Source: Stratiolaelaps scimitus (lineage: Eukaryota > Arthropoda > Arachnida > Mesostigmata > Laelapidae). From it: DNA of 64,000 bases. Below, one piece after another: positions 1 to 12,256 of the stretch. Location of the stretch: contig JABWDB010000004.1 of the NCBI GenBank assembly GCA_019614645.1, positions 22,692,001 to 22,756,000 on the forward strand. Reading direction: 5' to 3'. Within the stretch, counting starts at the first letter, position 1; each line of letters starts with the position of its first letter. Both the position numbers and the translations under genes were made by a program. Below the pieces are notes generated by a model. It was not told the DNA's origin and did not search any database. It worked only from the letters and a program-made list of their open reading frames with translations.

Positions 1-120
1 TGCTTTGCAAGATATTATATGTGGCCCGATCTGGTCACGTTCAACCGAAACTCAAGCATCAAACTGTTATTTTCGACAATCCGCCGATGCCGCGTGTATT
101 GTACCCCACCACCATTGGTG

Positions 121-179
121 GAAAAGTCTATGTAATAGGCCTGTAGAAAAGTCTATGTAAATATACATGTAGGCCTGTA
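121..179. repeat. Short imperfect tandem duplication
   Basis: GAAAAGTCTATGTAA followed by GGCCTGTA occurs twice (121-145 and 146-179); the second unit carries an extra ATATACATGTA. No function is apparent. Confidence 0.8.
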
Positions 180-1325
180 GGTGGGCTGTACCTCCGTGGG
201 TTGCAGAACCCTTCGAATCAGAAGTGACGCTAACTCAGAGGGGGGCTCCCTCATCGGCGGTCCGTTCCCAGTTTGTTCCGCGCTTACGTTTCAGTTGCTA
301 CATCTCTCGTGTATAGCTAGCAGAGCCAATCCATCTGTTTGGCCGAGCGGATCGCTCCCTGAGCCAAGCGGGATGAGGGGGTTGTCACAATAGACCTCCC
401 CATCGAGTCCAACAGTCGTCGATAGTCGGGCAGCGCTTTGCGATATGCTAGGAGCAAGCTGTGTGACATATACGACGACAATACGACAGCAATGCCAAGC
501 GACCTTCATCAATTACCCCCTTCCGGCATCTCAGACGCCGTTTTCTTATCCTCGCCGTCTTGTCATCTCAATCACCCTGTCGGTAATAACCAACGTCTCG
601 ACGAGAGCATATTGGAAATTCTTTCATCATCTTGATAATCATAAAGAAACCGGGAGAGGGAGAGAGAGAGAGATGTTGTCGCTACCGAGGCGGTCGACCC
701 CGCGTCTTAACATTCTCTTCTACCTAGTACTATACAACCAATGTACGTGCACCAGGCTCTTCGAGTGTTCCCACGCGGACGAACGGATAAATTTCGCTGA
801 TCGTCGACGACGACTAGATCATCTAGGCAATTCAATCGATGGACGTGGCCAAATGCATTTTGTTGGCGCGTTATTGTCCTGCTGAGCGTGAGTCTTGTTA
901 GCCGCCAACTGCTACATTTTGATAAGACAAGCAAAATGTGGCAGTGTGTCGTCAACAACCAAGAAGCAAGATTTCTGCCAAGGGTATTTGTTGCCTTGTG
1001 CCAGAATTCGCAATCAGTCAACGCAATCGATGTCCAACTTATGTACAGCAGTCGACTGCTCATTTATGTCCCTTCTATGAGGGAAACTGAATTGGTATTA
1101 TGGATATCCGCCGCTTCGGATAAAGAATCGTTCATTCTCTCGATTTGCTCTGACGCTGCTAAATTTAATTCGATTCACTCTAACTCTGTCTATCTAGTAA
1201 TCTAATAGCTCTCTCTCTCTCTGCATTGCCCCTGGTGTAGACGCCACGGCTAAGATGCCATTATTGTTCCGTTGAAGATTGTTGCAATCGAACAAAGGGA
1301 GTGTCCAAGCTTTCTTGGAACATGT

Positions 1326-1470
1326 AAAGTAAAGGTTTATATTCATTTATTGAAGGAACTGCAATTCTTACAATGCTTAAATTCTCTCATATATCACGTT
1401 GCGGGACTCGAACGTCCGTCCTCTGCCTTTTTACAGCCAGGGACTTGGCCGCCCACGTCACCGCGTTGAC
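1326..1470 (-). mobile_element. tRNA-derived SINE, family 1, copy A
   Basis: Read on the minus strand, it begins with a tRNA-like head (GCGGTGACGTGGGCGGCCAAGTC), continues with a short stem and the B-box-like ACGTTCGAGTCCCG, and ends with a 3' body containing TAAGCATTGTAAGAATTGC and AATAAAT before a TTTAC-rich tail. The same order appears in the copies near 4811, 26131 and 48489. Ser/Leu-type tRNA ancestry is suggested by the GTCA...TGAC acceptor-like ends in the 26 kb copy. It is degenerate and unlikely to be transcribed as a tRNA. Confidence 0.75.
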
Positions 1471-3180
1471 TTGGTAGCAGGTACTTGTTTGTGGGCCAAT
1501 CGATAAACAAAAGAAATGCTTATAATTCTCAGCTGTGAGCATTCCTTTTCACTGCTCGAAGGTTGAGTTCACGAGCCAGCGATTATGTGTGGAACTTCGC
1601 TGACGCCATCGCGATCTTTCACTAGTTGGGTAGCCCGCCTCTACTCGGCCTCTTCATTAAGGCTGTGCGTCATTCTTAGAGCTGTTTTGTTTTCGGCTGG
1701 CCCCCTTAGCTTCTCTCATCATCGATTTCAATATCGGTTACGATGAGTTCTATTCTGAGACGTGCATTCTCTCCTTCTCTAACTAATCTAGAAGTCCCAT
1801 GATGTCTATAGATATTGTTTCTTGGCCCGACCGCTCCATGATATGGACAACCTCTTTTATCCTTCTTGATCCCTCGGAGTGCTCTGCTCAAACAATTTCC
1901 GTTCGGCCTCTAGTCTGGCAGGAGTTCTTCTGGAGGGATAGGTTGTAACAAATCCTGCAGAATTTACATACGTAAGTCGCGCTGTATTCTCTATCTACTT
2001 AACTCGTACGCCGTTTGTGTTAAGCCTTCACGCGCAGTCAGAAAGGAATTCAATAATATTCTCGAATAGGTTTTAAACGTCAACTAATTACTAATGCAAT
2101 GTTGAAACTTTATCGAGGCGTCCTTCAATGCACATTGCTATACTGTGGCATCCTTTGAACGAACTTCGACTGCGAATTGACCAGTTAAAATATTCCGCAA
2201 CAGAACCCCTCCAACTATTATGCCAATCTTCTGTACAGAGTGTATGCTAGGCTTCCAGATGAGGGGTAAGTGCCGAAGTGCTCCTAGACTCCATGGGACC
2301 ATTGCCGACGGCACATGAGGCCCCGTGTGACATAGTATCAAGGAAAACGGCACAGGAACTGTATTAGAAGTTATGAAAAGATCAGCCCCATCCAGCGGTT
2401 TCATTTCTGAACATATTAAGCAATGTCTAAAAATAGACATACGAACGATATCGAAAACAGACGCTCCACGAATTCCGAGCGTGGCTAGACGCTGAATTAA
2501 ATCGGTAAATTAAATACCGTAAGGTAGCGACTAGAAAAATATGTGTGAGGCACAAAGTGCCAAAGTGCAACAAGATATTAGGAAAATTGATCATAATTAT
2601 CAAGTTGACCATAATGATTATTAGTATTATATTATATGTGTTATGATTGTGGTTAATAAAGAAGTAATATAATATCATACTAATTTGAAATTTGCACTTC
2701 CAGCAAGCAAGTGATATAATAATCGTCTGCGCGTGTCGAAACAAAGAGCCAAACACGCAGCTATAGGCAAAAGCCTTATAGCCATGGGTGTGGATTTACG
2801 TACGATAGGCTTTCGGCCAGAAAGGCGCGTAGCCTATCCTATTCAAGACAGGCTAAGCGCACCTTCCTCCTGTGTCTTCCTTCCTGTCGCACGTGTCGCA
2901 CGCATCAGGATAAGGTGTGCGCGGTGTCTCGGCAAATTGTTTCCAGCTAGAAATTGTCGTCGCTGAGTCAAACGAATAGTGGCTTTCGAACCATTACCCA
3001 TGAGGTGTGCGGAGATGTCAACCAACGACCCTCTTGGCTACCCTAACTTTTGAGTTCTTGCGAGCTTTTGCCGTGAGCGCCGCGACACATCGCAGCACTT
3101 CTGTATGTGCGTATTATGTGCGCGTCATCGTTGGCTGCTGTACGTTCCATTATCTGGGTCTTTTTTCTCGATCTCACCCA

Positions 3181-3201
3181 TATATATATATATATATATA
3201 T
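3181..3201. repeat. TA microsatellite
   Basis: Uninterrupted TA dinucleotides just left of the receptor exons. Confidence 0.95.
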
Positions 3202-3619
3202 GCATATTGGTGATATAGACTTCGTCCCACCTGCCGAACATGGCAAAGAATGTCCAGGTTGACACCTACAACCGTTTCGGGATATATCAAAGACACCGAA
3301 TACGTCACTCGATCAAAGCCGGTAAAACAGTACCTAGTTGGCAGAGACTTCGCCGAAATACAAGGACACATCACCTGCTAAGGGCTGTTTGGCTCACGTC
3401 AGTATTCTCTCGTGCAATGACAGTCGCGGTGGTTGTGTCTGCTCAGCTTGTCATGGGAGTCAATGATCTCGGGGAAATAGGCCATCTAGCAGACCCCCTT
3501 TCAACCAACGAACAGTATACAAGCGTCACACCATATCCTGCCTTAGACCGGTTCAGGTGCAAGGACAGAAAGCAAATCTGGCCGCGCGCAGACGCATAGT
3601 CAGACACATAAACAGTGAG

Positions 3620-3623
3620 ATAT

Positions 3624-3657
<34 letters not shown>

Positions 3658-3658
3658 G
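3620..3658. repeat. TA microsatellite, interrupted once
   Basis: Two TA runs joined by a TAAATA interruption. Confidence 0.95.
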
Positions 3659-4202
3659 TAGTACTGCACCACGATCGAACAACTGATACACATCAAACAG
3701 GATGGGCCGTTCAAGGCCGTGAATCCGATACCCCAGTACACACATATGCTGGATCGTTTGCTATGTGCTGCCTTGACAGTACACAGAATGATCTCTAGCG
3801 GAGGATACTTGCTGGGGTTTCTACTACCGCCATCGCACACATACAACTAACGTAACTACGTCGGTCACATCAACAATGAACTTCCGTTCATGGGCGGCTA
3901 TATTCTAGACCGGCCTTCGTCTCAGTCAGATCGAAACACTATATACATATATATGAAAAAAAAAGTGCGCCATCAGGTCGACAGAAGCATCGTTTATACA
4001 AATGCTTAAATGGTCACACAACATGTAATAATATCGTGTTAGAAGAAGCAATGTTGATCCATACTGATTGAACTATAACTCTTGGCAGAGACTCCTGAAG
4101 CGTCTGGTATTGTCCTCCCAATAATTTCGATCGCGTTTGCTCACGAATGAACATGCATTAGCAAGTCGACTTCGACATAACCGTTTTTAGCATCTAGCTT
4201 AC

Positions 4203-4392
4203 CTAAGACGATAACGGGCGGGATAGAGATGAGGCAGGACATCGACCAGACTCCACAGACGTAACAGCAGATGCGTTTCGAGGTGCGCCGAACTCCGTAG
4301 GTGAGCGGTCGCGTAATGGCGAGATAACGGTCCACAGAGATCATGCAGAGATTCAGGATTGACGCCGTGCACGACGCCACATCGAACGACAC
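4203..4392 (-). CDS. 5-HT7: 5-HT7-like serotonin receptor, exon 3 (TM3, TM4)
   Basis: The exon starts after an acceptor ending CAATAG and ends G before GTAAGC. The joined reading is [17 protein letters not shown]. It carries the amine-binding Asp of TM3 (FDV), the DRY box as [13 protein letters not shown], and the TYGVRRT loop. It continues into TM4 with [15 protein letters not shown]-(T/K)PL-YGV-RT followed by IPP is the arthropod 5-HT7 pattern and differs from D1-like dopamine receptors (DRYI-I) and 5-HT1 receptors (TDRYWAVT). TM5-TM7 should follow in exons to the left. I saw no such exon in 1-4202, so the gene is cut by the window edge. Residues after the binding Asp read VASCT where 5-HT7 proteins usually have VMCCT or VLCCT. 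Confidence 0.92.
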
Positions 4393-4810
4393 CTATTGAC
4401 AGATACAACAGGAAACGAGGGCAGGACCAGCAAAACGCAAATAAACAACAGTGTCGAGTACGATTCGTTAGCAATTTGTTGTCTTGAAATATGAATGCGT
4501 ATATATATATGATATATTAAAAATTCAAATTAGGCAAGGGCATACGCAGAAGTAGCTTCGTAGACGCGAAAGCACCGTTTGATCTGACATTCGTGTTCTA
4601 CATCGACACAGACATATATACACACCATGGTCTGCTTAATTACATCAGCCGATTTATAAAGATTTGGCAGCAATTGGCTAGTGTACTGGAGATCCGGAAA
4701 TCCATCTCCTCTTGGAACATGATTACCACTGAACCCAAACAAGATCGATTGCAGTCTCATGACGTGCAGGGTAGCAACGTTTCGTCTTTTGTTCACCATT
4801 GGCTAAATAC

Positions 4811-4966
4811 AGCCACAGCAGGACTCGAACCTGCTAAGTCTCTGGCTGTCGGAAGCCAGAGGCCGCAGGTTCGAGCCCTGCTGTGTGACATATGAGAGAG
4901 CTTAAGCATTGTAAAATTGCAGCTCCTTTAATAAACCAATAAACATTTACCATTTACTATGCATAA
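4811..4966 (+). mobile_element. tRNA-derived SINE, family 1, copy B (rearranged head)
   Basis: The 3' part matches the family: CTCTGGCT...AGCCAGAG stem, B-box GCAGGTTCGAGCCC, TGACATATGAGAG, CTTAAGCATTGTAAAATTGC and AATAAACCAATAAAC, then a TTTACC tail. The 5' half is different. Instead of the A-box half it has an inverted copy of the B-box half (CAGGACTCGAACCTGC), so 4814-4885 folds into one long hairpin. It sits in intron 2 of the receptor gene, in the opposite orientation to that gene. Confidence 0.8.
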
Positions 4967-7333
4967 TTAATGTTGCTTGGGTAGACGCGAAGGTTGAGAT
5001 ATGTTAAGGCCGCCTATAATCGTTCACAGGGTCGTCGTAGTTACTCTGAAACCATGGCGTAACTAAATCCTGACGGGAATTTTGGCAAATCTATGAATTT
5101 ACAAATTCACTCATTTTCGTAACGGCTGCCACGTCAGCGACATAAACCGGAGCCGAGCGTCTGGCATGTGTATATCTCGCATTTTTGAGCTATATTATCG
5201 CACCGTGTCCGTGTAGCACGCGGGACGAGTGGCACGGGACCGAGCGACTAGAATTCCCAATCTCTAATAGGCCCGCTAGCTATTCTAATCAAGTGGAGTA
5301 ACAGAATCGCAGAATAGAATATCGTACTGTACAATTGGAGCGGATGAGGTGGCTTCTGGTCGGTACCATGGCTCAATGATCTTATCGAAGGCGTACAGAG
5401 TGCAGCTAATACGGGTCTATATACGGTACAAGCATAAGCATATATTCGCAAGCGATACGACTACTAGAACGGAGAAAGAAGTCAGTGCCGTTCGGTGGAA
5501 GACCAGTCGGGAGTGCCCTTGCGAGCAAGAGCGAATGAGAGAGAGAGAGAAATGGGACACTCATCAATATTTATTTATAGGCGGTAAAACTGTCGAGAAA
5601 TGGACGTATAAAGCTAGGCAAAATGTAGTCATTCAACGGGGTATTTCGGTAGATGGCTACTTGCTGGTAGAAGAGAGCAAAAACGCCTGCTGTAGACCGA
5701 CGGCAGACCAGTGCCTTTTTTTCGTGTTGGTGCCTTGTATGTTTTATACGGCTGGCTGCATTTTTGCTTTCCAGCGAGCACTACACCCTCGAGACGCGTA
5801 CGCACCTAGTCAGGCTCGTAATGGGGTATCGGATTGGATGATGGTAAGGTGTGCCCCGACGAAGCCAGTCAGAGAATGGCGAGGGGCGCATAGAGTTCCA
5901 GAATGAGCGGCGGCGACGACGCCGCCCAAACAGAGGCTGAACTAAATGATGGGGCGCCCACTGATGATGGTAAAGGTGGTTTGCTATACTCGCCTTGTGG
6001 ACAGGATTTGTGCTGTCCCGCCCGTGTATGTGTGTACTCGGATGACTACCGCCGCGTGGGTTTAAAGTAAATGATCATGAACCTAGAGTACGACACGTGC
6101 GCTAGAGGAGGGAGCGTTTGCAGAAAGGTTTAGACGACTGTAGTCCGTGTGGCTCTAGATAGGCCCTGGTAAACTCACGAAGGATCAATCCTGGACAATC
6201 CGGTCTCCCTGTGATGTCTGCGGAAGCGAATACTTGACATAAGGCTATACAACTTCTTTGTCAAGGTACAACAATCAGGCATAATATAAATAGTCGTTTT
6301 AGGCTTTGAGAATCAGCTGCGCTTGTTGGTTTAACCAGGCAAGATCCACACATATTTTTAGTCTCTTCTAACGAAAACAAATATTAGGGTGAACAGCAGG
6401 TAATCTGTTAATACCATAAACGCGTGTTCTGTTAGCAAACAAAACCTACACTGACGCTTAATGAGTGGATTCATATACGATACTCGTTTTGCAAGCTAAC
6501 GCCGACAATTTCCTTCAAATTTATTCATCAACAAATTATAAATATTTACCACCACCGTCGTTGATTTTACAATCGATTTTTTTTTTTAGATCTTTGACAC
6601 TGAAAGGTAACAGCTGGATAGCTGGCGGGTATGGCTATTATAGATTATTTTCACGCAGGCCTGGAGGTCTGCAGGCCGACGAACTAGCTTTCTCCAGCTT
6701 CGCAACTTCCGAGCTCAATTGGGCAAAGATGTACCTCAGCGTCAAATATCTATTGATGATATAATCCACCATCTCGTCTTTCAGCACCAATCAGCCCTGT
6801 ATTGACCACAAGACACTGCCGCGACATTATGCAACTCGGTGAGCACTAGCAATGTTCGGGGAACCTAAACCTGAGCCGTTGTTCGAGATTCGGGCGGCTC
6901 AACTTTATCACGAAACTACTTTGGGATTAAACTACTCACCTGAACTACTTTTCTGTTCAGGTTACAAAAACCGATGAAAGAATACTGCCGCGTTTCTTAT
7001 AATATATAGGCAATGTTCTATCGTTTAGTGTATGCAAGACGCTACCTGTCTTAGGTGAACTCGCGCTCCATGATACCGATCTAAATCGTGGTGTATGTAT
7101 AACAAGTATCGATTTCATTATAAATTATCTTTGTGTCCACGAATAAAAGGGTTACATGAAAATTGTAATCACTATTGATGTGCACGCTTAGAACACGTCT
7201 GAGACGACTGGCAATGGACAGCGGATACCTTCAAGAACGCGGAACCGTAACACAGCTGTGCACACCGTTGTGTATTGGCGTGCTTTTCTGACCACAGTTG
7301 GTTTTACTCTTCCAGACATCCTGCATTGTCGGT

Positions 7334-7512
7334 GCCCGGTGGCTTGGTGGTGCGTTAGTGTGCCCCTTGCAATCAGGAGAGACACGTAGGTGCATGGGTT
7401 GGATCCCAATGTTGCGGATTTACATTTAAAGGGGTTTTCCATCTTATGAAACAGTGCCGAAAGCAGTTGTACCGTGGACGTTAAATGTTGGCTGCGAGTC
7501 AGCTCGGAAAAT
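7334..7512 (+). mobile_element. Second tRNA-like repeat family, longest copy
   Basis: It starts GCCCGGTGGCTTGGTGGTGCG, an A-box-like stretch, and has a B-box-like TGGGTTGGATCCCA at 7395-7408. A body follows with CCATCTTATGAAACAGTGC and GACGTTAAATGTTGGCTGCG, then AGTCAGC. The head recurs at 15172-15224 and the body at 41786-41855, which defines it as a dispersed family. It differs from family 1 after the first dozen bases. It lies in intron 2 of the receptor gene. Confidence 0.6.
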
Positions 7513-10034
7513 TTATAGACGTCCTACATTACCACGAAACTGGTCCTTTCTCTGTGGTCTACGCAGGTTAGGTAATCATCAGATTTGGTAACTTCATCCG
7601 GGGTGTCACCAGCGTCAGGATTATTCCCCAGTGGGTAGAAGGCACGAGAGAGAGAGTCAATGACCCCAAGCTGCTCGCGTCATCGTCGCTTTCCGTCCGA
7701 TGCACGTACGAGTCTTTGCGGGACCCCTGACCAAAACGAACTCCTCATCTGGATCAGCCAGTGTTCATTCAGTGAACTCGATTAGCAATTCGACCTCGCC
7801 GAAATGAGAACGCTTGCGTCGTCGCTCTCTCCGGACATATGTTGTCTGCTCGAAGTCAGATCTTACGGCACCGTTTGTAGGAGTCCTCCCATCCGAATTG
7901 ACAGTTGTACATGGCCGTGCTGTTGTTGTCCTACGATCTATATAGCACTCATCTGCCCTGTCCCCCCCCGCCCTTTTGAAATATTCAAATCCAGTGGTGC
8001 CTCTCCATCCTGCGCCCTCCAATTTAACCTTAATCGTCATCGGCGTAAGTGGCTCAGTCAGAACCCCCCACGCGGAAGTTTCGTCAGCGTCCTCGCCATT
8101 TCACGATTATAGCTCCAGCATCTCGAACACTCGCTTGTCACGCCGACCGTATCTCCCATGACACGATGTGCACTTGCAGGCTTAGTCCTCGTCACTATCA
8201 TCGTTGTTGTTTGCGTAGAAATTAAATACAGCGATACTTCGGCTTATCCCGTCCCGGCCCTCCCACCAGTCATGAATGCTATGTTGCGACGGGTACCGTA
8301 CAACGCTTTCTTTCCGCCTATCGTAGGGGATGAGGCGTGCCACCGTGTACGTGGCTGGTCATACATCGCTGTGGGGTTCCGCCATCCACGATATCAATTT
8401 TGGTGGCTTGAGCCACGATGATACGATGAGGCGATGGTCGTAATTAGCAGCGCGATCGAGCGGCGCACTGGAAAGCGTCCGCGAAATTGCGGTAACTGAG
8501 CAGACGACTGAGGCACTGGAAGGAGGGAGCAATTCGCTAGGGAGATATTTACGAAATGGCACATTTGCCACATCTGTGTCTGGATGTCGATCACGACGTC
8601 GGCTGCGGCCGAGGAGACATCGGCTATCCTCTGGCTAGCTTGTCTGGTTGGCTGGTCGTGCCACGCCGACGGCTCGAACTGGCCAAAATAGAATGAAGCA
8701 TCCATTGAGCTCTTCGGTGATCATCGATTCTGCTGAAGGCTGTTGATACGGGTGACTCAGCTACAACTGTGGCATATAGTAGATGTAACGCATATGTGAT
8801 ATATAATCGACTTATTAAAGCAACGAAATGCACAGCGTAGGGAAGTGTTGCGAATTTTGTGATAACAATTACATTTGGCCATCGGTAGTAGTATTGAAAT
8901 CAAACGATATTATAATTATATAAGTATGGTTGCTGTACTAGTTTACTCGATTAGTTTCCGGTAAAATTAATGGACAAAGGATTATGTTAGCAAAATGATC
9001 ATACTTATAAATGCGCTCTGTTTTCCCTGCCAGCACAGCTTAGAGACGGAGAGCGATTTACTATTCCGCCGCGTAGTAATCGTCTAATATAAAACGAGAT
9101 TAGACCGGCAAGCTCATTTGTCCCATAATGTAGCACGCGTGTGACCCCGAACATCTGCGGGCATCGCAGACCTGTGATTGTTCTGTCTCCCCGAGTTAAA
9201 CACGTCTGAGTTAGGTTATTATAGGCAAGTGTCTCTCTCCACTACGGTACGCATCCCGAATCCGTCGATCCAAATACAAACGATTGTATCAATAGGTGGA
9301 AAACCATAGCGAAATGCACGGTTCGAGCTTACCCCTCTGCGTTAAGTGGAGTGCAAGCTATTGAAATAAAGGTGGGTAAACTTCACACCAACCTCGTTCA
9401 TCTGCATTGGCAGTGTCGGCCTTATGGGACGATACTCGGAAATCTGTTCAAACAGTACAAGTCTGTTTTCAGAAACACGGCCACTCCCAGTTCAGACGAA
9501 ATCTACCATTAGCAATACTGGGAATACATCGTCACAGGCAACCGTTCAAATCAACTAGTGTGTGTCCGGTTTTAATCACCCAGGTCACATCTGGCCTGGA
9601 GGACCTAGGCGGGCTCCGAACGTTGGAGATGCACTGCGGCCGATTAAGGCGATTCCGAACTCCGATGTTTGTAGCTGCTATTATATTAGGCAGAGAATTT
9701 CTTCAGTCTTACTATAATCCAAAAATCAGACCTAGGTAGCCTAGGCCGGACATAAAGTAATCTTGTGAACAGCGAATAACTCACCACAGATGCCTCTCTA
9801 TCTACAAACCATTAGAAATGTTATAGGCAGTAATAGCTGTTAGTAGAATATTTGTATGGGTGCGCCTGCTTACGTATCGCTTGGCATCGCCGACTCGAAC
9901 GAAACAACTATTGTTAGATAATAGGCTTCATAAAGTGATAATATAATCTGTTTTTTTTTCTGAAATTTTGGAATTTTATCTTCAAATTTATCTCATAGCT
10001 CTTCCCTATAAGTTTCTAGTTACTAGCTACTTAC

Positions 10035-10246
10035 CCAGAGGTCGCATACAGTGGCGCCAAGATACCACTTGCCGACAACATCGAAATACATCGCGAACGG
10101 CATCACGAGCAGGGCGACACAAAGATCGGACACCGCCAGTGACACGAGAAGATAGTTTGACGGATGCCGAAGCCGCCGAACTGACAGGACCGAAACGCAC
10201 ACGAGGATGTTTCCAATTGCCGTTAATACGATTATGCATGTTAATA
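10035..10246 (-). CDS. 5-HT7: 5-HT7-like serotonin receptor, exon 2 (TM1, TM2, start of TM3)
   Basis: This internal exon of the same GPCR gene starts after a pyrimidine-rich acceptor ending CTTTCAG and ends TGG before GTAAGT. It encodes TM1 with the conserved GN motif (IGNILVC, Asn 1.50), the intracellular-loop motif RRLRHPSNYLL, TM2 with the invariant LAVSDLCVALLVMP (Asp 2.50), and the conserved extracellular Cys before TM3 (TVCDLW). LAVSD..VALLVMP and CDLW are typical of biogenic amine receptors. The phase with both neighbouring exons is exact. The gene is a class A receptor expected at the plasma membrane; 5-HT7 receptors couple to Gs and raise cAMP, which is family knowledge and not visible here. 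Confidence 0.92.
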
Positions 10247-12256
10247 CTGAAAGATCGTCACAAAAAGACAGACCACGTGCCCCATCGTTAGTTACCAACT
10301 TACTTCCTCCAGCTTTCCAGCTTGTGATCAAACTTCATGTTGCGGAGATGTCAGTACGTTTGTTAGCAAATAAATGAAGTAACTGCTGAGCAGCAATGGC
10401 CTACGTACGATTACTATCATATTAGAGACTGGGGCGAGCCGTCACTGAATCGCCTCCCTCCTCTATAGTTGGATAAGATGATTTCGAGCTCCCTAATTAC
10501 TGAATCATTATTATGCTCAATGATGTTGGAAAACGTGGGAGTTTTCTTATTATTTCTTGTTTTTACCCCATTGCATTCTACAGATCAGCCCAGCTGTAGC
10601 CAGCTGTACGAACTAGAAGCAAAACGATGCCATTTTAACCCCCTAAGATAGCTGCCCTAAGAAATATGCTATATTGTGATCGCAATGCCATCGTCAAATA
10701 TGTCATCGCTTATACCTTTTCTTAAATACGTATTAATTAGGCAGGTGCGCCCCGACGATCTGCGCTCAGCAGTTAATCGACGTATACGGCCAGGAGAAAG
10801 TATAGCAGGTCAGCGAGTCTACGGCCGGCCTTACTATTGGCTTCAAGTCTTTATTGATTCTCGAGGTAGTTCTGGAATCGCTGATCGACGAAGGCCGTGA
10901 CACAGCGCAGGTCCGAGACAGGCCGAGAACGGCCGCACGATGACGACGAAGGTCATGATTACGTAATATGATCAAGACATCAACGAGCCATTTCGATTAA
11001 GTGTCGTTAGGCGCTCTCTATTTTCACTCTGCCCGCAGAGGCTGCGCCACCCGTGCATCGTTCCTCACCCAGGGCGACAACGTGAACAATTTTGATTTAT
11101 GAATCCTCTTATGCCAAGAGGTAGCGTTCCGCCCGGTATCGTAAACCGTTCCGAAGCAAAAAAAATCGGCAAAACCCTAGCGCAAACATAGCGGAGGGCA
11201 GCGGGAATCGTGGCCTTTCATTGGGCCTCGCCTCGCCGGGTTCTCGCGAACCGCTAATCAGTGGTATCCATTGACGGGCGGCACAACTTCATCGACGAAC
11301 GAAAAAGTGATCTACTTGAATCTCTCTCTACGTTGTGCTAGCTCCGGAGTATTGAGCCGAGTTGCAGGGTTAATAGAAGCCGGCTAGATGATTTAGAAAA
11401 CGCTAGTCTTCTAACCGAAAGCGACTTCGAGAGATTTGAAGATTATAGCTCAAAGTACTGTGACATCACGCATCATCCATGAGACTGATAAATCTCAGTG
11501 TTATGTTAGCTGTACGCCATCAGTGCTCTATTGAGTTACAAAGCGAGCGCGCCACAATTGCAAGATTAGTGAACATGTGAGCTAGCTTTGAGCATCGTTT
11601 CTCGTTAGCATACAGCGATCCGAGCCCAGCCTGCACGTGTAGATTCTGTGGGGATGCGTGCTCCAGGTACCAACTCAGCACCTGCCAAACAGGGCATTCA
11701 TTGACCTGGATCACAACCCCTCACCCTCACCCTGACCAGTAGGGTTGTCATATAGATCTTCTGTTTTTGCACTGTTAAAACTCATAATTCACACCGTCTG
11801 TTGATGAAATAAACAAAGTAACAACGCTGATGGTGATGATGAAATTTGACCCATTGACACTTTGGCCTTTTTTCTTGCATGCAGACATGAATTCAGAAGC
11901 ACACATATTGTTGAGGACTGAAAATCAGCATTTGGTGATCACATTTTTGTTTCTTGAAGGAACAACTGAATTGTGGCGTGCATTACGCAAACATCGATTT
12001 GTTTACGAAAGCTATCAGTAATAAAATTATATAAGGTAACGCTTATAATAAATACATTGCCGCTCAGAAGCTGCCCGGTCGCTGGCTCCGGTATGAAGAT
12101 AAGAATGAAGGAGTGTATAATCTCTAACAGAAACCAACAAGGGTTAGTTCTAGTTAGATTCGTTCAAAATCCGAAATAGTTCCAAACTACCTAATATTAT
12201 TATTGTTGTCATTGTTATTTGTATCGTTACTGTTCCTCTTGGTGAAATCCACCTAC
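10247..12256 (-). other. Intron 1 of the 5-HT7-like receptor
   Basis: A GT-AG intron of about 2 kb between the N-terminal exon and the TM1 exon. The donor is GTAGGT and the acceptor has a clear pyrimidine tract ending CTTTCAG. It interrupts a codon after its first base. Apart from short AT-rich stretches I see no gene or recognisable repeat inside it. Confidence 0.8.

Larger units (their letters stand above)
1..4202 (-). other. Downstream intron of the 5-HT7-like receptor, partial
   Basis: This stretch follows the GTAAGC donor of exon 3 and continues past the window edge. I searched the minus strand for TM5-TM7 signatures and found none, so it is read as intron sequence. It holds a minus-strand SINE copy (1326-1470), a short tandem duplication (121-179), TA microsatellites and no other gene that I can support. 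Confidence 0.6.
4393..10034 (-). other. Intron 2 of the 5-HT7-like receptor
   Basis: A phase-0 GT-AG intron of about 5.6 kb (donor GTAAGT, acceptor ending CAATAG) within the TM3 coding region. It contains a hairpin-headed SINE copy (4811-4966) and the longest copy of a second tRNA-like repeat family (7334-7512). The short open frames elsewhere in it show no recognisable domain. Confidence 0.85.

Noticed and set aside
2138..2440. Minus-strand frame considered as a TM5-TM7 exon of the receptor
   Set aside because: None of the expected receptor motifs (for example the TM6 CWLPFF or TM7 NPxxY types) is present.
4199..4474. Minus-strand frame overlapping the TM3-TM4 exon
   Set aside because: It is the wrong frame of the receptor exon and crosses its acceptor.
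4814..4885. An intact tRNA gene
   Set aside because: The B-box and stem are present, but the other half is an inverted copy and there is no cloverleaf; it is a rearranged SINE head.
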